From Crossiella sp. SN42 (lineage in GTDB: Bacteria > Actinomycetota > Actinomycetes > Mycobacteriales > Pseudonocardiaceae): 64,000 nucleotides of DNA. Positions within the stretch are counted from its first letter, which is position 1. The number at the start of each line of letters is the position of its first letter. The translations under genes and the position numbers were made by a program. The notes under the pieces were generated by a model, which was given only the letters and a program-made list of their open reading frames with translations, was not told the DNA's origin and ran no database searches. The stretch is taken from the NCBI RefSeq assembly GCF_023897065.1, contig NZ_JAMHIV010000021.1, positions 62,001-126,000 on the forward strand, in the 5' to 3' direction. Shown in pieces: positions 34,288 to 43,386 of this stretch.

Positions 34288-37037
34288 TGCCGGACTACCG
34301 CCCCGGCCGCCGGGCCGACATCGAGGGCCTGCGCGCGGTGGCCGTGCTGACCGTGCTGGGTTTCCACGCTGGCGTGCCGCTGTTCGGCGGCGGGTTCGTC
34401 GGCGTGGACGTCTTCTTCGTCATCTCCGGGTTCCTGATCACCGGGCTGCTGCTCGGCGACCTGGCCAGCACGGGGACCTTCTCGCTCAAGGAGTTCTACG
34501 CCCGGCGGGCCCGGCGCATCCTGCCCTCGGCCGGGGTGGTGCTGGTGGTGGTCGCCTTCCTCAGCTGGCTGCTGCTGCCGCCGTTGCGGGCCAAGGACAT
34601 CGCCTACGACGTGCTCGCCGGCGCGCTGAACGTGGCGAACTGGCGGTTCGTGGCCAACCAGACCGACTACCTGGCCGCGGCCCGCGACCACTCGCCGGTG
34701 CTGCACTTCTGGTCGCTGGGCGTGGAGGAGCAGTTCTACCTGGTGTGGGCGCCGCTGTTGCTCGGCATCGCGGTGCTGGCCCGCAAGCTGGGCCGCCCGG
34801 TGGTGCCGCTGGTCGCCGCGGTGGTGGCGCTGCTGAGCATCGGCTCGCTGCTGCTTTCGATGCGCTGGACGGCGAGCTCGGAACCGTTGGCCTACCTGGG
34901 TTCGCCGACCAGGGCCTGGGAGTTCGGGCTCGGCGCGCTGGCCGCGGTCGCCGCGCCCTGGCTGCGGCTGCCGGTGGCGGCGCGCTGGGTGCTCGGCTGG
35001 CTGGGCGCGGCCGCGATCGGCTGGTCCACCGTGGTGTTCAGCTCGGCGACCGCGTTCCCCGGCGCGGTCGCGCTGGTGCCGGTGCTCGGCACGGTGGCGG
35101 TGATCCTGGCTCCCGGCAAGGGTTTCGCCGGTTTCCTGAGCACCGGGCCGATGCGCGCGATGGGGCAGCTGTCCTTCGCCTGGTACCTGTGGCACTGGCC
35201 GGTGCTGGTCTTCGCCGAGGCGGTCTTCGGGCAGCTGGCCTGGCCGGTGAAGCTGGCGCTGGTGCTCGGCGCGGCCGCGCCTGCCTGGCTGACCGCACGG
35301 CTGGTGGAGCGACCGGTGCGGTTCTCCCGGACCATCTCCGCGCTGCCGGTGCGCGGGCTGGCCATCGGCGTGACCGCGGTGCTGCTGCCGGTGGCCGCCG
35401 GGCTGGTGACCGGCAGCGCGGCCCAGCGGATGATGGGCGGCGGGGTCACCGAGCTGTCCGCGACCCTGCCACTGGCCGCCGCGGACGGCCCCGACCTGCT
35501 CACCAGCCCCGCCCCCGGCCTCACCCCGCCGGTGGACCGGGCGCGGGCGGACCTGCCGCCGGTGCCGGGCTGCGAGCTGTTCCCGGCCGAGCTGACCGGG
35601 CCGGAGTGCGTCTTCGGCGATCCGGCCGCCGAGCAGGTGCTGCTGCTCGGGGACTCCCATGCCAGCCAGTGGTTCCCGGCCGTGCGGCAGCTGGCGCAGC
35701 GGCGCGGGTGGGCGGTGCGGGTGCGGGTCAAGCAGGGCTGTCCGCTGCCCGACCTGACCGTGTACAACCCGACCCTGGGCCGGGCCTACACCGAGTGCGA
35801 CAGCTGGCGGCGGGACACCCTGGCCCAGGTGGCCGGCACCAAGCCGAAGCTGGTGTTCCTCGCCTCGCTCAACCAGTACACCGCGGATGAGCAGCTGCTC
35901 AAGGCGGCCTGGGCGCGCAGCCTGGACCGGCTGGCCGCCACCGGCGCGCCGCTGGTGTACCTGCGGGACACCCCGTTGCCGGGCAAGGACATCCCGGCCT
36001 GCGTGTCCGAGGACCCGGCCGCCTGCGGCTTCCCGCGCGAGCAGGCGCTGCGGCCCGATCCACTGGCCGGACAGCCCGGTCTGTCCACAGTGGACATGAA
36101 CCCGGTGCTGTGCCCCGGCGAGACCTGTCCGGCGGTGCGGCAGGGGGTGTTGCTCTACCGGGACGACTCGCACCTGACGAACACCGCGGCCGCGCTGCTC
36201 GGTCGCCGGATGGAGAAAACCCTTGAGCGCCAAGGACTGCTGCCGCCGGTGTGGCAGCAGGTGTTCCGGGAGGACTTCGACGGCCCGGACGGCGCTCGGC
36301 CCGATGAGCGGCGCTGGCAGCACGCCACCGGCACCTGCTACCCGGGCTGTCCGGCGCCGCGGTGGGGCACCGACGAGATCGAGACCATGACCGACTCCAT
36401 CGACAACGTGCGGCAGAACGGCAAGGGACAGCTGGCCATCACGCCGATCCGCACCGGGGCCGGGTGGACCTCGGGCCGCCTGGAGTCGCGGAGCACCGAC
36501 TTCCGCGCGCCGGCCGGCGGGGTGCTGCGGGTGGCGGCCTCGATCAAGCTGCCCGAGGTCGGCCAGGCCGACGGCGCGGGGTACTGGCCCGCGTTCTGGT
36601 TGCTCGGCGACGCGGTGCGGCGCGACGGCAGTGGCTGGCCCGCGGCGGGGGAGATCGACGTGGTGGAGTCGCTCAACGGCCGCGAGTCGGTGTTCGGCAC
36701 CTTCCACTGCGGCACCGCCACTGGTGGCCCCTGTCAGGAGCCGGTCGGACTGGGCAGCGGCGAGCAGGCCTGCGCGGGCTGTCAGCGGGAGTTCCGCGAG
36801 TACGCGGTGGAGCTGGACCAGGGCAAAGGCGAGATCCGCTGGTACCTGGACGGGAAGCAGACCTTCGCCCTCGGCCGGGACAAGGTGGGGGAGCAGGTCT
36901 GGCGGCAGGCCACCGACCACGGCTTCTTCCTGATCCTCAACGTGGCCATCGGCGGCCGCCTGGCCGGGGACCCCAACGGCTCCACCGCCTCCGGACGGCC
37001 GATGCTGGTGGACTCGGTGACCGTCTCGGTCAGCTGA
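34287..37037 (+). CDS. acyltransferase-3 / SGNH / GH16 three-domain fusion
   Basis: 916 residues. Residues about 1-365: OafA-type acyltransferase-3 with ten helices (IEGLRAVAVLTVLGFHAG, the R-x10-H motif; FWSLGVEEQFY). Residues about 430-650: extracellular SGNH domain with GDSH (Ser 457) and the DDSH dyad (Asp 626, His 629). Residues about 659-916: GH16 beta-glucanase with catalytic E-I-D-x-x-E (Glu 789, Asp 791, Glu 794) and several Cys. OafA-SGNH fusions are common. The added GH16 module is not one I know. One protein could acetylate and trim or transfer the glucan made by the coupled GT2. Domain continuity was checked; no frameshift or stop separates them. Overlaps the convergent methyltransferase by 8 bp. 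Confidence 0.92.
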   Translation: MPDYRPGRRADIEGLRAVAVLTVLGFHAGVPLFGGGFVGVDVFFVISGFLITGLLLGDLASTGTFSLKEFYARRARRILPSAGVVLVVVAFLSWLLLPPLRAKDIAYDVLAGALNVANWRFVANQTDYLAAARDHSPVLHFWSLGVEEQFYLVWAPLLLGIAVLARKLGRPVVPLVAAVVALLSIGSLLLSMRWTASSEPLAYLGSPTRAWEFGLGALAAVAAPWLRLPVAARWVLGWLGAAAIGWSTVVFSSATAFPGAVALVPVLGTVAVILAPGKGFAGFLSTGPMRAMGQLSFAWYLWHWPVLVFAEAVFGQLAWPVKLALVLGAAAPAWLTARLVERPVRFSRTISALPVRGLAIGVTAVLLPVAAGLVTGSAAQRMMGGGVTELSATLPLAAADGPDLLTSPAPGLTPPVDRARADLPPVPGCELFPAELTGPECVFGDPAAEQVLLLGDSHASQWFPAVRQLAQRRGWAVRVRVKQGCPLPDLTVYNPTLGRAYTECDSWRRDTLAQVAGTKPKLVFLASLNQYTADEQLLKAAWARSLDRLAATGAPLVYLRDTPLPGKDIPACVSEDPAACGFPREQALRPDPLAGQPGLSTVDMNPVLCPGETCPAVRQGVLLYRDDSHLTNTAAALLGRRMEKTLERQGLLPPVWQQVFREDFDGPDGARPDERRWQHATGTCYPGCPAPRWGTDEIETMTDSIDNVRQNGKGQLAITPIRTGAGWTSGRLESRSTDFRAPAGGVLRVAASIKLPEVGQADGAGYWPAFWLLGDAVRRDGSGWPAAGEIDVVESLNGRESVFGTFHCGTATGGPCQEPVGLGSGEQACAGCQREFREYAVELDQGKGEIRWYLDGKQTFALGRDKVGEQVWRQATDHGFFLILNVAIGGRLAGDPNGSTASGRPMLVDSVTVSVS

Positions 37038-38511
37038 GCGCGTCCCAGCGGGCCGTCAGCGACCTGATGGCCCGCCGGGCTCGCGCCGGAGTGATCTGCT
37101 CGGGCAGCCCGACGGTCAGCTTGGCCGCGGACTCGGCCAGCCCCCGGTGGTCGGCGGTGGCGAGCAGGCGGGCCAGGTCGATCCGTTGCAGCAGCTTCTT
37201 GGTGATCGGGCGCTTGGCGTCCCAGAACACCAGCGCGGACAACAGGGTCGCGGTGGTCGGGCCGCGCAGCAGCGCGGTGAGCACCGCGGCCTCGGCCAGG
37301 TCGGCGCTGGAGAGGAAGTAGCAGGTGTCGTCCAGGGTGACCGGCCTGCCGTCGATCGGGGCCAGCAGCCGGAACTCGGCCTTCTTGTACATGCCGGAGA
37401 CGGCGACCTTGTACGGCGCGAAGGTGTAGTCGCCGATGCCGAACACGCTGAACCGGGGCCGGGCGCGGTAGATCGCGGAGCGGCGGCCGTCCAGCGCCGC
37501 CGCGTGTTCCTGGAGGTAGGCCCACAGCTCCGGTGCGGTCCCGGCCAGCTCGGTGGTGTCCTGGCCGAGGCGGCGCTGCGGCAGCACCAGCCTGCGCCGC
37601 GCGGTGGTGGTGTTGCCGTGGAACAGGTCCGAGCTCTTCAGCAACGGGTAGAGGTGTTCTTCCTCGATCCGGGCCTGGGTGTCCGCGGGCAGCTCCATCA
37701 CCGCGGTGGCGTCGTGCTTGACGCCCTGCCGCCATTCCAGCGGCGCGGAACCGTCCGCCTCGGCGGTGCGGGTGTAGGCCGCCACATCGGCCACCAGCTT
37801 GCCGCCGACCAGGCCGAAGTGCCGGGAAGGTGTTGCCGCTTCCAAGGATTCGTAGAGCGCGCAGGTGTACTCGCCGACCGTCTGTCCAATGTGGACGGTG
37901 AGCAGGCCGGCGTCCACGTTGGCCCCGAACCAGCGGTGCGAGTCGATCAGCCGCAGGGTGGCCCCGGCCAGCGGAATGCCGTGCTCGGCGCAGAAACCGA
38001 GCAGGTTGCGGGCCACCTGGGTCTTGCACAGCATGGCGATGGTCGGCCGGTGCCCGCGCAGCTCGATGAGCAGCTTCTGCCAGATGTACTCGGCCACGTC
38101 GAAGTTGGACTCGCCGGTGCGGGCGGCCATGCCGGGCCGGTTGCGCACGTTGGACTTCACCGGCACGTTCGCCGAGCCGAACCGGGTCAGGTCGGCCATG
38201 GTCACCCACGGCGGGTTGCCCAGCACCAGCAGCTCGCCCTCGGCCGCCCACGGCAGGTCCGCGCCGAGGTCGAGGCCGAACACGCACTGCTGCCGGACCT
38301 CGCCGTGCGCGGCGGCCAGCTCCGCGTGCGCGGGCTGGATCTCCACCCCGATCCGTTGCGGCACACCGAGTTCGGCCGCGGCCTGGAGGAAGGCGCCAGT
38401 GCCGCAGGTCGGTTCCAGCACCTTGCGGTAGTCCCGCGGTGGCAGGGTCGCCACCACCGCGCGGGCCAGGTTCAGCGGGGTCTGGAAGTCACCGAACTCG
38501 TTGTTGGGCAC
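37030..38511 (-). CDS. N6-adenine DNA methyltransferase, orphan
   Basis: 493 residues from GTG 38511. Motif I VLEPTCGTGAFL (31-42), motif IV NPPW (99-102) in VLGNPPWVTM, the gamma-type layout typical of Eco57I/type IIG or BREX-like methylases. The C-terminal half (target recognition) has YTFAPYKVAVSGMYKKAEFRL. There is no endonuclease, helicase or other restriction partner nearby. It overlaps the GNAT gene by 23 bp upstream, so they are co-expressed. The pair interrupts the polysaccharide locus on the opposite strand. Could be an epigenetic solitary methylase or a remnant of a defence island. Confidence 0.85.
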   Translation of the reverse strand: MPNNEFGDFQTPLNLARAVVATLPPRDYRKVLEPTCGTGAFLQAAAELGVPQRIGVEIQPAHAELAAAHGEVRQQCVFGLDLGADLPWAAEGELLVLGNPPWVTMADLTRFGSANVPVKSNVRNRPGMAARTGESNFDVAEYIWQKLLIELRGHRPTIAMLCKTQVARNLLGFCAEHGIPLAGATLRLIDSHRWFGANVDAGLLTVHIGQTVGEYTCALYESLEAATPSRHFGLVGGKLVADVAAYTRTAEADGSAPLEWRQGVKHDATAVMELPADTQARIEEEHLYPLLKSSDLFHGNTTTARRRLVLPQRRLGQDTTELAGTAPELWAYLQEHAAALDGRRSAIYRARPRFSVFGIGDYTFAPYKVAVSGMYKKAEFRLLAPIDGRPVTLDDTCYFLSSADLAEAAVLTALLRGPTTATLLSALVFWDAKRPITKKLLQRIDLARLLATADHRGLAESAAKLTVGLPEQITPARARRAIRSLTARWDALS

Positions 38512-39052
38512 TGAGGGTCCGCCATTCGTGGTCAAGCAGACCGTAGTGCACGTCGTCGGCGAACCCGTCCCCTTCCCACCACGCCTCGCGGTGCCGCCCC
38601 TCCTCGGTGAAACCGGCCGCCAGCGCCGCCTTCTGCATCGGCACGTTCCGCGCCCCGGTGACCAGCCGGACGCGGTGCAGTCCGAGCACGTAGAAGGCGT
38701 AGTGGCAGAGCACCTTGAGCGCGTCGATGGACAGGCCCTTGCCCCGGAAGGACTCGCGCAGCCCGATGCCGATCTCGCCGTTGCGGTGGTGGTAGTCGAT
38801 GTCCCAGAGCGTGATCGACCCGGCCAGCTCGCCCTCGTGCTCGATGGCGAAGGTGGCCGACTTGGGCAGCGGCTTGGAGTGGTGGGCGTCCACCGGCTCC
38901 CAGCCCTCCAGCACCGTCTCCAGCGGCACCGGGAACCAGGGCACGGACGAGCTGAGCATGAAGCCGGACACGTCCGCGCGCTGCTCGGCGTAGAGCACCG
39001 CGGCGTCGTCCTTGGTGCAGGGCCTGAGCAGGATCTTCTCCCCGTGCAGCAT
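38489..39052 (-). CDS. GNAT-family N-acetyltransferase (RimJ/RimL type)
   Basis: 187 residues. Acetyl-CoA site: GLRESFRGKGLSIDALKVLCHYAF, then NVPMQKAALAAGFTEEGRHREAWW; the N-terminus has ILLRPCTKDDAAVLY. Acceptor unknown; protein N-terminus, antibiotic or amine possible. Overlaps the downstream methyltransferase start, indicating a two-gene operon. Confidence 0.88.
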   Translation of the reverse strand: MLHGEKILLRPCTKDDAAVLYAEQRADVSGFMLSSSVPWFPVPLETVLEGWEPVDAHHSKPLPKSATFAIEHEGELAGSITLWDIDYHHRNGEIGIGLRESFRGKGLSIDALKVLCHYAFYVLGLHRVRLVTGARNVPMQKAALAAGFTEEGRHREAWWEGDGFADDVHYGLLDHEWRTLSAQQRVR

Positions 39053-39150
39053 GGCGCGAGGCTAGCCCCGACGCCTGTCGGCTGCCTCTCATTTTTCGCC
39101 GCCGGGCAGATCGGTGAACACGGTCCGCCCGATCCGGTTACCGTGGTCGG

Positions 39151-40491
39151 GTGAGCGTCCAGGGCGACCCGCGGCACCGGGTGCAGTTGCCGAGCGTGCA
39201 CGAGGCGCTGCTGCCCCGTGAGCACTCGCTGCACCGGCCGCGGCACGGCCACCGCCAGCGCACCGCGCTGACCGCGGCCGGGATCTTCTTCCTGACCCCG
39301 CTGCTGGTCTGGACGCTGGGCGCGCGGCCCGCGGCGTTCGAGAACCGGCCGCTGGCGGCCTTCCCCAGCCTGAGCGACGGCTGGGGCTTCTTCACCGGCC
39401 TGTCCCAGTGGGCCACCGACCACCTGGTGTTCCGCCAGGACGCGGTGCGCGCGGCGGACGGCATCAGCGAGGGCCTTTTCGGCGAGCCCGCCCCGCTGGA
39501 CCGTGGCCAGCAGCCGCAGGGCCCGGTGCCGGGCAACCAGACCACCTCCCCGCAGCCCCAGCCGCAGCTGCCCAACCAGCCGGTCCCGGTGGACCAGCAG
39601 TCCGTGCTGCCCGGGTTCACCAAGGTCATCCAGGGCAAGGACGACTGGCTGTTCTTCGGCATGGACATGCAGGCCAAGTGCCGCCCGGACAAGTCGCTCA
39701 ACCAGGTGCTGGACCAGGTGCGCAAGCTGCGCGGGGTGGTGGAGTCCTCCGGGCGGGCCTTCCTGCTGATGGTCCCGCCGGACAAGAGCACCATGGAGCC
39801 CGGGTTCCTGCCGGACAGCTACGGCGGCAAGGACTGCGCCCCGGCCGTCGGCACCGAGTTCTGGAACCGGTTCGCCGCCGAGCCCGGCGTGCTGGACCTG
39901 CGCCCGATCCTGAACGAGACCAAGCAGCGGCTGGGCCGCCCGGTCTACCACAAGGACGACACGCACTGGAGCGATGAGGGCGCGGTCTCCGCGGTGCGCT
40001 CGCTCAGCGAACGGCTCAACCCCGGGGTGACCAAGCCCTGGTCGATCTCGCTGAGCGTGCCCTACTCCAACCCCGGCGACCTGGCGCTGATGTCCGGCAA
40101 GCAGGGCAAGGTGACCGGGTTCCGCTACGAGATCCGCCCGGATGGCCAGGAGAACCGGGTCAAGCCGCTGGACAGCAAGTTCACCGAGCCGGAGCAGATC
40201 ACCTCCAAGGAGATCCCCGGCGTGGTCGGCGGCCGGGTGATGCTCTTCGGCGACTCGTTCCTGGAGTCCACCGGCCGGTACCTGCACGCCGCGCTGTCCA
40301 ACTTCACCGCCTACCACTACGGCCACGCGGTCAAGGACCCGGTCCGCTCGGGCAAGCTGGCCGTGGACAACGACGTGGTGGTCTTCGAGGCGGTCGAGCG
40401 CAACCTGACCAGCGGCACCGCGGGCTTCCTCGGCAACGAGTTCATCGACGCCTTCGGCCGCGAGCTGGCGGCGAAACCCCGGCCGAGGTAG
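39151..40491 (+). CDS. AlgJ/AlgX-like SGNH O-acetyltransferase
   Basis: 446 residues from GTG 39151. Basic N-terminal tail, one membrane helix (about 32-50), a Pro/Gln-rich linker, then an AlgX/AlgJ-type SGNH domain. It has IQGKDDWLFFG, LMVPPDKSTMEPGFLPD, the D-x-H pair Asp 270/His 272 in KDDTHWSDEGA, and nucleophile Ser 369 in LFGDSFLES, the same order as in P. aeruginosa AlgX/AlgJ (Asp-His early, Ser late). These enzymes take acetyl from the AlgI-type MBOAT and acetylate the extracellular polysaccharide. With the MBOAT at 30953 it completes an acetylation pair, although the genes are 6.8 kb apart. Confidence 0.85.
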   Translation: MSVQGDPRHRVQLPSVHEALLPREHSLHRPRHGHRQRTALTAAGIFFLTPLLVWTLGARPAAFENRPLAAFPSLSDGWGFFTGLSQWATDHLVFRQDAVRAADGISEGLFGEPAPLDRGQQPQGPVPGNQTTSPQPQPQLPNQPVPVDQQSVLPGFTKVIQGKDDWLFFGMDMQAKCRPDKSLNQVLDQVRKLRGVVESSGRAFLLMVPPDKSTMEPGFLPDSYGGKDCAPAVGTEFWNRFAAEPGVLDLRPILNETKQRLGRPVYHKDDTHWSDEGAVSAVRSLSERLNPGVTKPWSISLSVPYSNPGDLALMSGKQGKVTGFRYEIRPDGQENRVKPLDSKFTEPEQITSKEIPGVVGGRVMLFGDSFLESTGRYLHAALSNFTAYHYGHAVKDPVRSGKLAVDNDVVVFEAVERNLTSGTAGFLGNEFIDAFGRELAAKPRPR

Positions 40492-40562
40492 GGGAAACTC
40501 CCTCGCCGGTTCGGGGGTCTGGCCCTGGTGTGGCCGCCGCCGATCCCCGGCAGGCTGACCGC

Positions 40563-41732
40563 ATGAAGATCACTGGGGTGAAGACGGCGGCCGCGGCCGG
40601 CCTGGCCGCGTTGCTGGCGGCGCTGCCGCTGACCGCGCTGGCCAAGACGGAGTCCGGCCGGGGCACGCTGGTCTCGGCTGAGTCGGTGGGCTCGGTCGAG
40701 GCCAAGGACATGCCGGACTACCTGGCCAAGGGCGAGATGTCCTCGCCGCTGGCCACCCGCGCGGTGGACGGGTTCAAGATCGAGTACCGGACGGTGGACG
40801 CGCTCGGGAAGCCGACCACGGCGACCGGGCTGGTCGCGGCGCCCAGGGCGCCGCAGCGGCGGCTGAGCGCGGTCACCTGGCTGCACGGCACCCAGGTGTA
40901 CCGGGGCGACCAGCCCTCGGTGCGCCCGGACGGCACCGACCGGCGGGCCGCCTACCTGTTCGCCTCGGCCGGGAAGCTGGCCGTGGCGCCGGACTACCTC
41001 GGCCTGGGCGGCGGACCGGGCTTCCACCCGTACATGCACAACGACTCGCTGGTCACCGCCGCCGCCGACGCGGTGCGCGCGGCCACCGCCCTGGTGCGGC
41101 GGCAGGGCGTCACGGTGGACCGGCGGCTGCTGGTGAGCGGGTTCTCCCAGGGCGGCAACGGCGCGATGGCGCTGGGCAAGGCCCTGCAGCAGGGCCGGGA
41201 GCCGGGGCTGGGGCTGCGCGCGATCGCGGCGATCAGCGGCCCGTACGACTTCACCACCGCGGTGGCCGACGCGGTGGCCGGCCGGCCCGTCAACGCGGTG
41301 GCCTACCTCGGCTACGCGGTGACCTCCTGGCAGCGGCTGCACCACCTCTACGACGACCCGGCGAAGGTCTTCCGGCAGCCGGAGCTGGCCCCGCTCTTCG
41401 ACGGGCACACGCCCAACCAGGAGCTGTTCCGGCGGCTGCCGCGCACGGTGGGGGAGTTCTTCACCCCGGAGTTCCTGGACCGGCTGACCAACCCGGACCC
41501 GGTGCTCAAGGCGTTGTGGGCCAAGGAGAGCACCAGCTGCCAGTGGCGGCCGAGGGTGCCGGTGAAGCTGTTCGCGGCCAACGGTGACGAGGACGTGCCC
41601 TTCCACAACAGCCAGACCTGCGCGAAGCAGAGCGGGGCGCCGCTGACCGACCTGGGCAAGGTCTCGCACAACACCAGCGCCAAGCTGGCCGCGGTTCAGG
41701 CGGTGGCGGACTTCGCCCGGTTCAGCCGGTAA
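40563..41732 (+). CDS. secreted alpha/beta-hydrolase (secretory lipase/esterase-like)
   Basis: 389 residues. Signal peptide MKITGVKTAAAAGLAALLAALPLTALA. Hydrolase core with LHGTQVYRGDQPSVRPDG, APDYLGLGGG, nucleophile elbow GFSQGGNGA, acid in FAANGDEDVPFHN, and a late His in KVSHNTSAK. Resembles PF03583-type secretory lipases/tannase-like esterases. It could deacetylate extracellular material, which would suit the neighbouring acetylation genes, but this is inference. Overlaps the convergent znuB end by 37 bp. Confidence 0.82.
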   Translation: MKITGVKTAAAAGLAALLAALPLTALAKTESGRGTLVSAESVGSVEAKDMPDYLAKGEMSSPLATRAVDGFKIEYRTVDALGKPTTATGLVAAPRAPQRRLSAVTWLHGTQVYRGDQPSVRPDGTDRRAAYLFASAGKLAVAPDYLGLGGGPGFHPYMHNDSLVTAAADAVRAATALVRRQGVTVDRRLLVSGFSQGGNGAMALGKALQQGREPGLGLRAIAAISGPYDFTTAVADAVAGRPVNAVAYLGYAVTSWQRLHHLYDDPAKVFRQPELAPLFDGHTPNQELFRRLPRTVGEFFTPEFLDRLTNPDPVLKALWAKESTSCQWRPRVPVKLFAANGDEDVPFHNSQTCAKQSGAPLTDLGKVSHNTSAKLAAVQAVADFARFSR

Positions 41733-42565
41733 CCGCCGACCCCCCGGCAGATGAGGTAGATCAGGAAGGACAGCGCGGTGATGAACGCGCTGACCGGGAC
41801 CCCGGGGGCCAGTGACAGCAGGATGCCGCCGATCGCCGCGACCTCGGCGAAGACCACCGAGAGCAGGATCGCCAGGCCGGGCCGGGCGGTGACCCTGGCG
41901 GCGGCCGCGCCCGGCGTCACCATCAGCGCCAGCACCAGCAGCGCGCCGACGGTCTGCACGCCCAGCGCGGTCGCCACGCCGACGAGCACCGCGAACAGCG
42001 GGGTCAGCAGCCGCACCGGGACACCCCTGGCGGCCGCGACCTGCTCGTCGGCGCTGGCGAACAGCAGCGGCCGGTAGATCAGCGCGAAGGCCAGCAGCAC
42101 CACCGCGGCGGTGACCGCGAACAGGGCCAGCTCGCCCGAGTCCACGGTCACGATCTGCCCGATCAGCAGGCTGAACTTGTTGTTGGTGCGAATGGGGTTC
42201 ACCGCGAGCAGCAGCACGCCGAGGCCCAGTCCGAAGGAGAGCACCGCGCCGATCACCGAGTCCCGCTCGGTGTCCTTCTGCCCGAGCAGCCCCAGCATCA
42301 GCGCCGCCACCACCGAGCCGAGCAGCGCCCCGGTGCCCACGCTGAAGCCGAGCAGCAGGGCCGCGGCCGCGCCGGTGAAGGCCAGCTCGGCGGTGCCGTG
42401 CACGGCGAAGGACATCTTGCGCGCCACCACCATCGGCGCCAGCACCCCGGACACCAGGCCCAGGACCAGCCCGGTGAGCAGGGCGTTCTGCACGAAGTCC
42501 TCGCCGAGCAGGGCTGCCGTGGCCTGGAAGTCGAACAGCTTGGCGAAGAACGCCTCCAGGCTCAT
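41696..42565 (-). CDS. znuB: zinc ABC transporter permease
   Basis: 289 residues, ABC-3 family, about eight or nine membrane helices. Signature regions NALLTGLVLGLVSGVLAPMVVARKMSFAVHGTAELAF and VQTVGALLVLALMVTPGAAAA. It is the last gene of a znuABC operon; ATG 42565 overlaps znuC by 4 bp. Confidence 0.93.
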   Translation of the reverse strand: MSLEAFFAKLFDFQATAALLGEDFVQNALLTGLVLGLVSGVLAPMVVARKMSFAVHGTAELAFTGAAAALLLGFSVGTGALLGSVVAALMLGLLGQKDTERDSVIGAVLSFGLGLGVLLLAVNPIRTNNKFSLLIGQIVTVDSGELALFAVTAAVVLLAFALIYRPLLFASADEQVAAARGVPVRLLTPLFAVLVGVATALGVQTVGALLVLALMVTPGAAAARVTARPGLAILLSVVFAEVAAIGGILLSLAPGVPVSAFITALSFLIYLICRGVGGYRLNRAKSATA

Positions 42566-43386
42566 CGCAGCTCCTCCGCGGGCTCCCGCACGTGGTGGCA
42601 GTCGGCCGGGGTGGTCTCGGCGTCCGCGCCGACCACCACGATCCGGTCCCGCAGCCGCAGCACCTCGACCCTGGTCCGGTACAGCTCGCTGAGCGTCTCG
42701 GTGGTCATCACCTCGGCGGGCGGGCCGATCCGGAACCGGCCGTCCACCAGGTAGAGCACCCGGTCCACCTGGTCCAGCACCGGGTTGATCTCGTGCGTGA
42801 CGAACAGCACCGCCGCGCCGGTCTGCCTGGCCCGCTCGCCGATCAGCGAGCTGACCACCCGCTGGTGGGCCAGGTCCAGCGACAGCAGTGGCTCGTCGCA
42901 GAGCAGCACCGCGGGCTCGCCGACCAGCGCCTGGGCCACCCGCAGCCGCTGCTGCTCGCCGCCGGAGAGCAGGCCGACCGGGGCCTTGGCGTAGCCCGAG
43001 GCGCCGACCGAGGCCAGCGCGGCGTCGATCCGGCGCGCCCGCCCGGCCCGCCCGCGCAGCGCGAACGGGCCCCAGCGGTGCCCGTCCAGGCCCAGTCCGA
43101 CCAGGTCCCGGCCGCGCAGGGCGAGCGAGGTGTCCACCGCGCGCTGCTGCGGGATGTAGCCGATCCGGGTGCTGCCGCCGCGCACCGGCTCGCCGCCGAC
43201 CTCGGCGGTGCCGCCGGTGAGCGCCTTCATGCCCAGCAGCACCCGCAGCAGGCTGGTCTTGCCGGAACCGTTGGGGCCCAGCACGGCCAGGAACTCACCC
43301 GGCGCCACGTCCAGGTCCAGCCCGTCCCAGAGCACCCGGTCGCCGAAGGCGAGCCGGGCGCCGCGGAGGCGGACCGCCGGCGTCAC
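42562..43386 (-). CDS. znuC: zinc ABC transporter ATP-binding protein
   Basis: 274 residues from GTG 43386, overlapping the znuA stop by 4 bp. Walker A GPNGSGKTS, signature LSGGEQQRL, Walker B LLCDEPLLSLDL, switch His FVTHEINP. The C-terminus has an acidic/His segment (GADAETTPADCHHVREP). Pairs with the ABC-3 permease downstream. Confidence 0.93.
   Translation of the reverse strand: MTPAVRLRGARLAFGDRVLWDGLDLDVAPGEFLAVLGPNGSGKTSLLRVLLGMKALTGGTAEVGGEPVRGGSTRIGYIPQQRAVDTSLALRGRDLVGLGLDGHRWGPFALRGRAGRARRIDAALASVGASGYAKAPVGLLSGGEQQRLRVAQALVGEPAVLLCDEPLLSLDLAHQRVVSSLIGERARQTGAAVLFVTHEINPVLDQVDRVLYLVDGRFRIGPPAEVMTTETLSELYRTRVEVLRLRDRIVVVGADAETTPADCHHVREPAEELR

Noticed and set aside
34098-36920. 940-codon open frame antisense to the GT2 and fusion genes
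   Set aside because: Low-complexity Gly/Arg/His/Gln translation typical of reversed GC-rich coding sequence; no recognisable motifs.
38512-40326. In-frame upstream extension of the adenine methyltransferase through the GNAT and AlgJ-like genes
   Set aside because: Antisense or alternative-frame reading of well-supported genes. The methylase begins at GTG 38511, where motif-bearing sequence starts.
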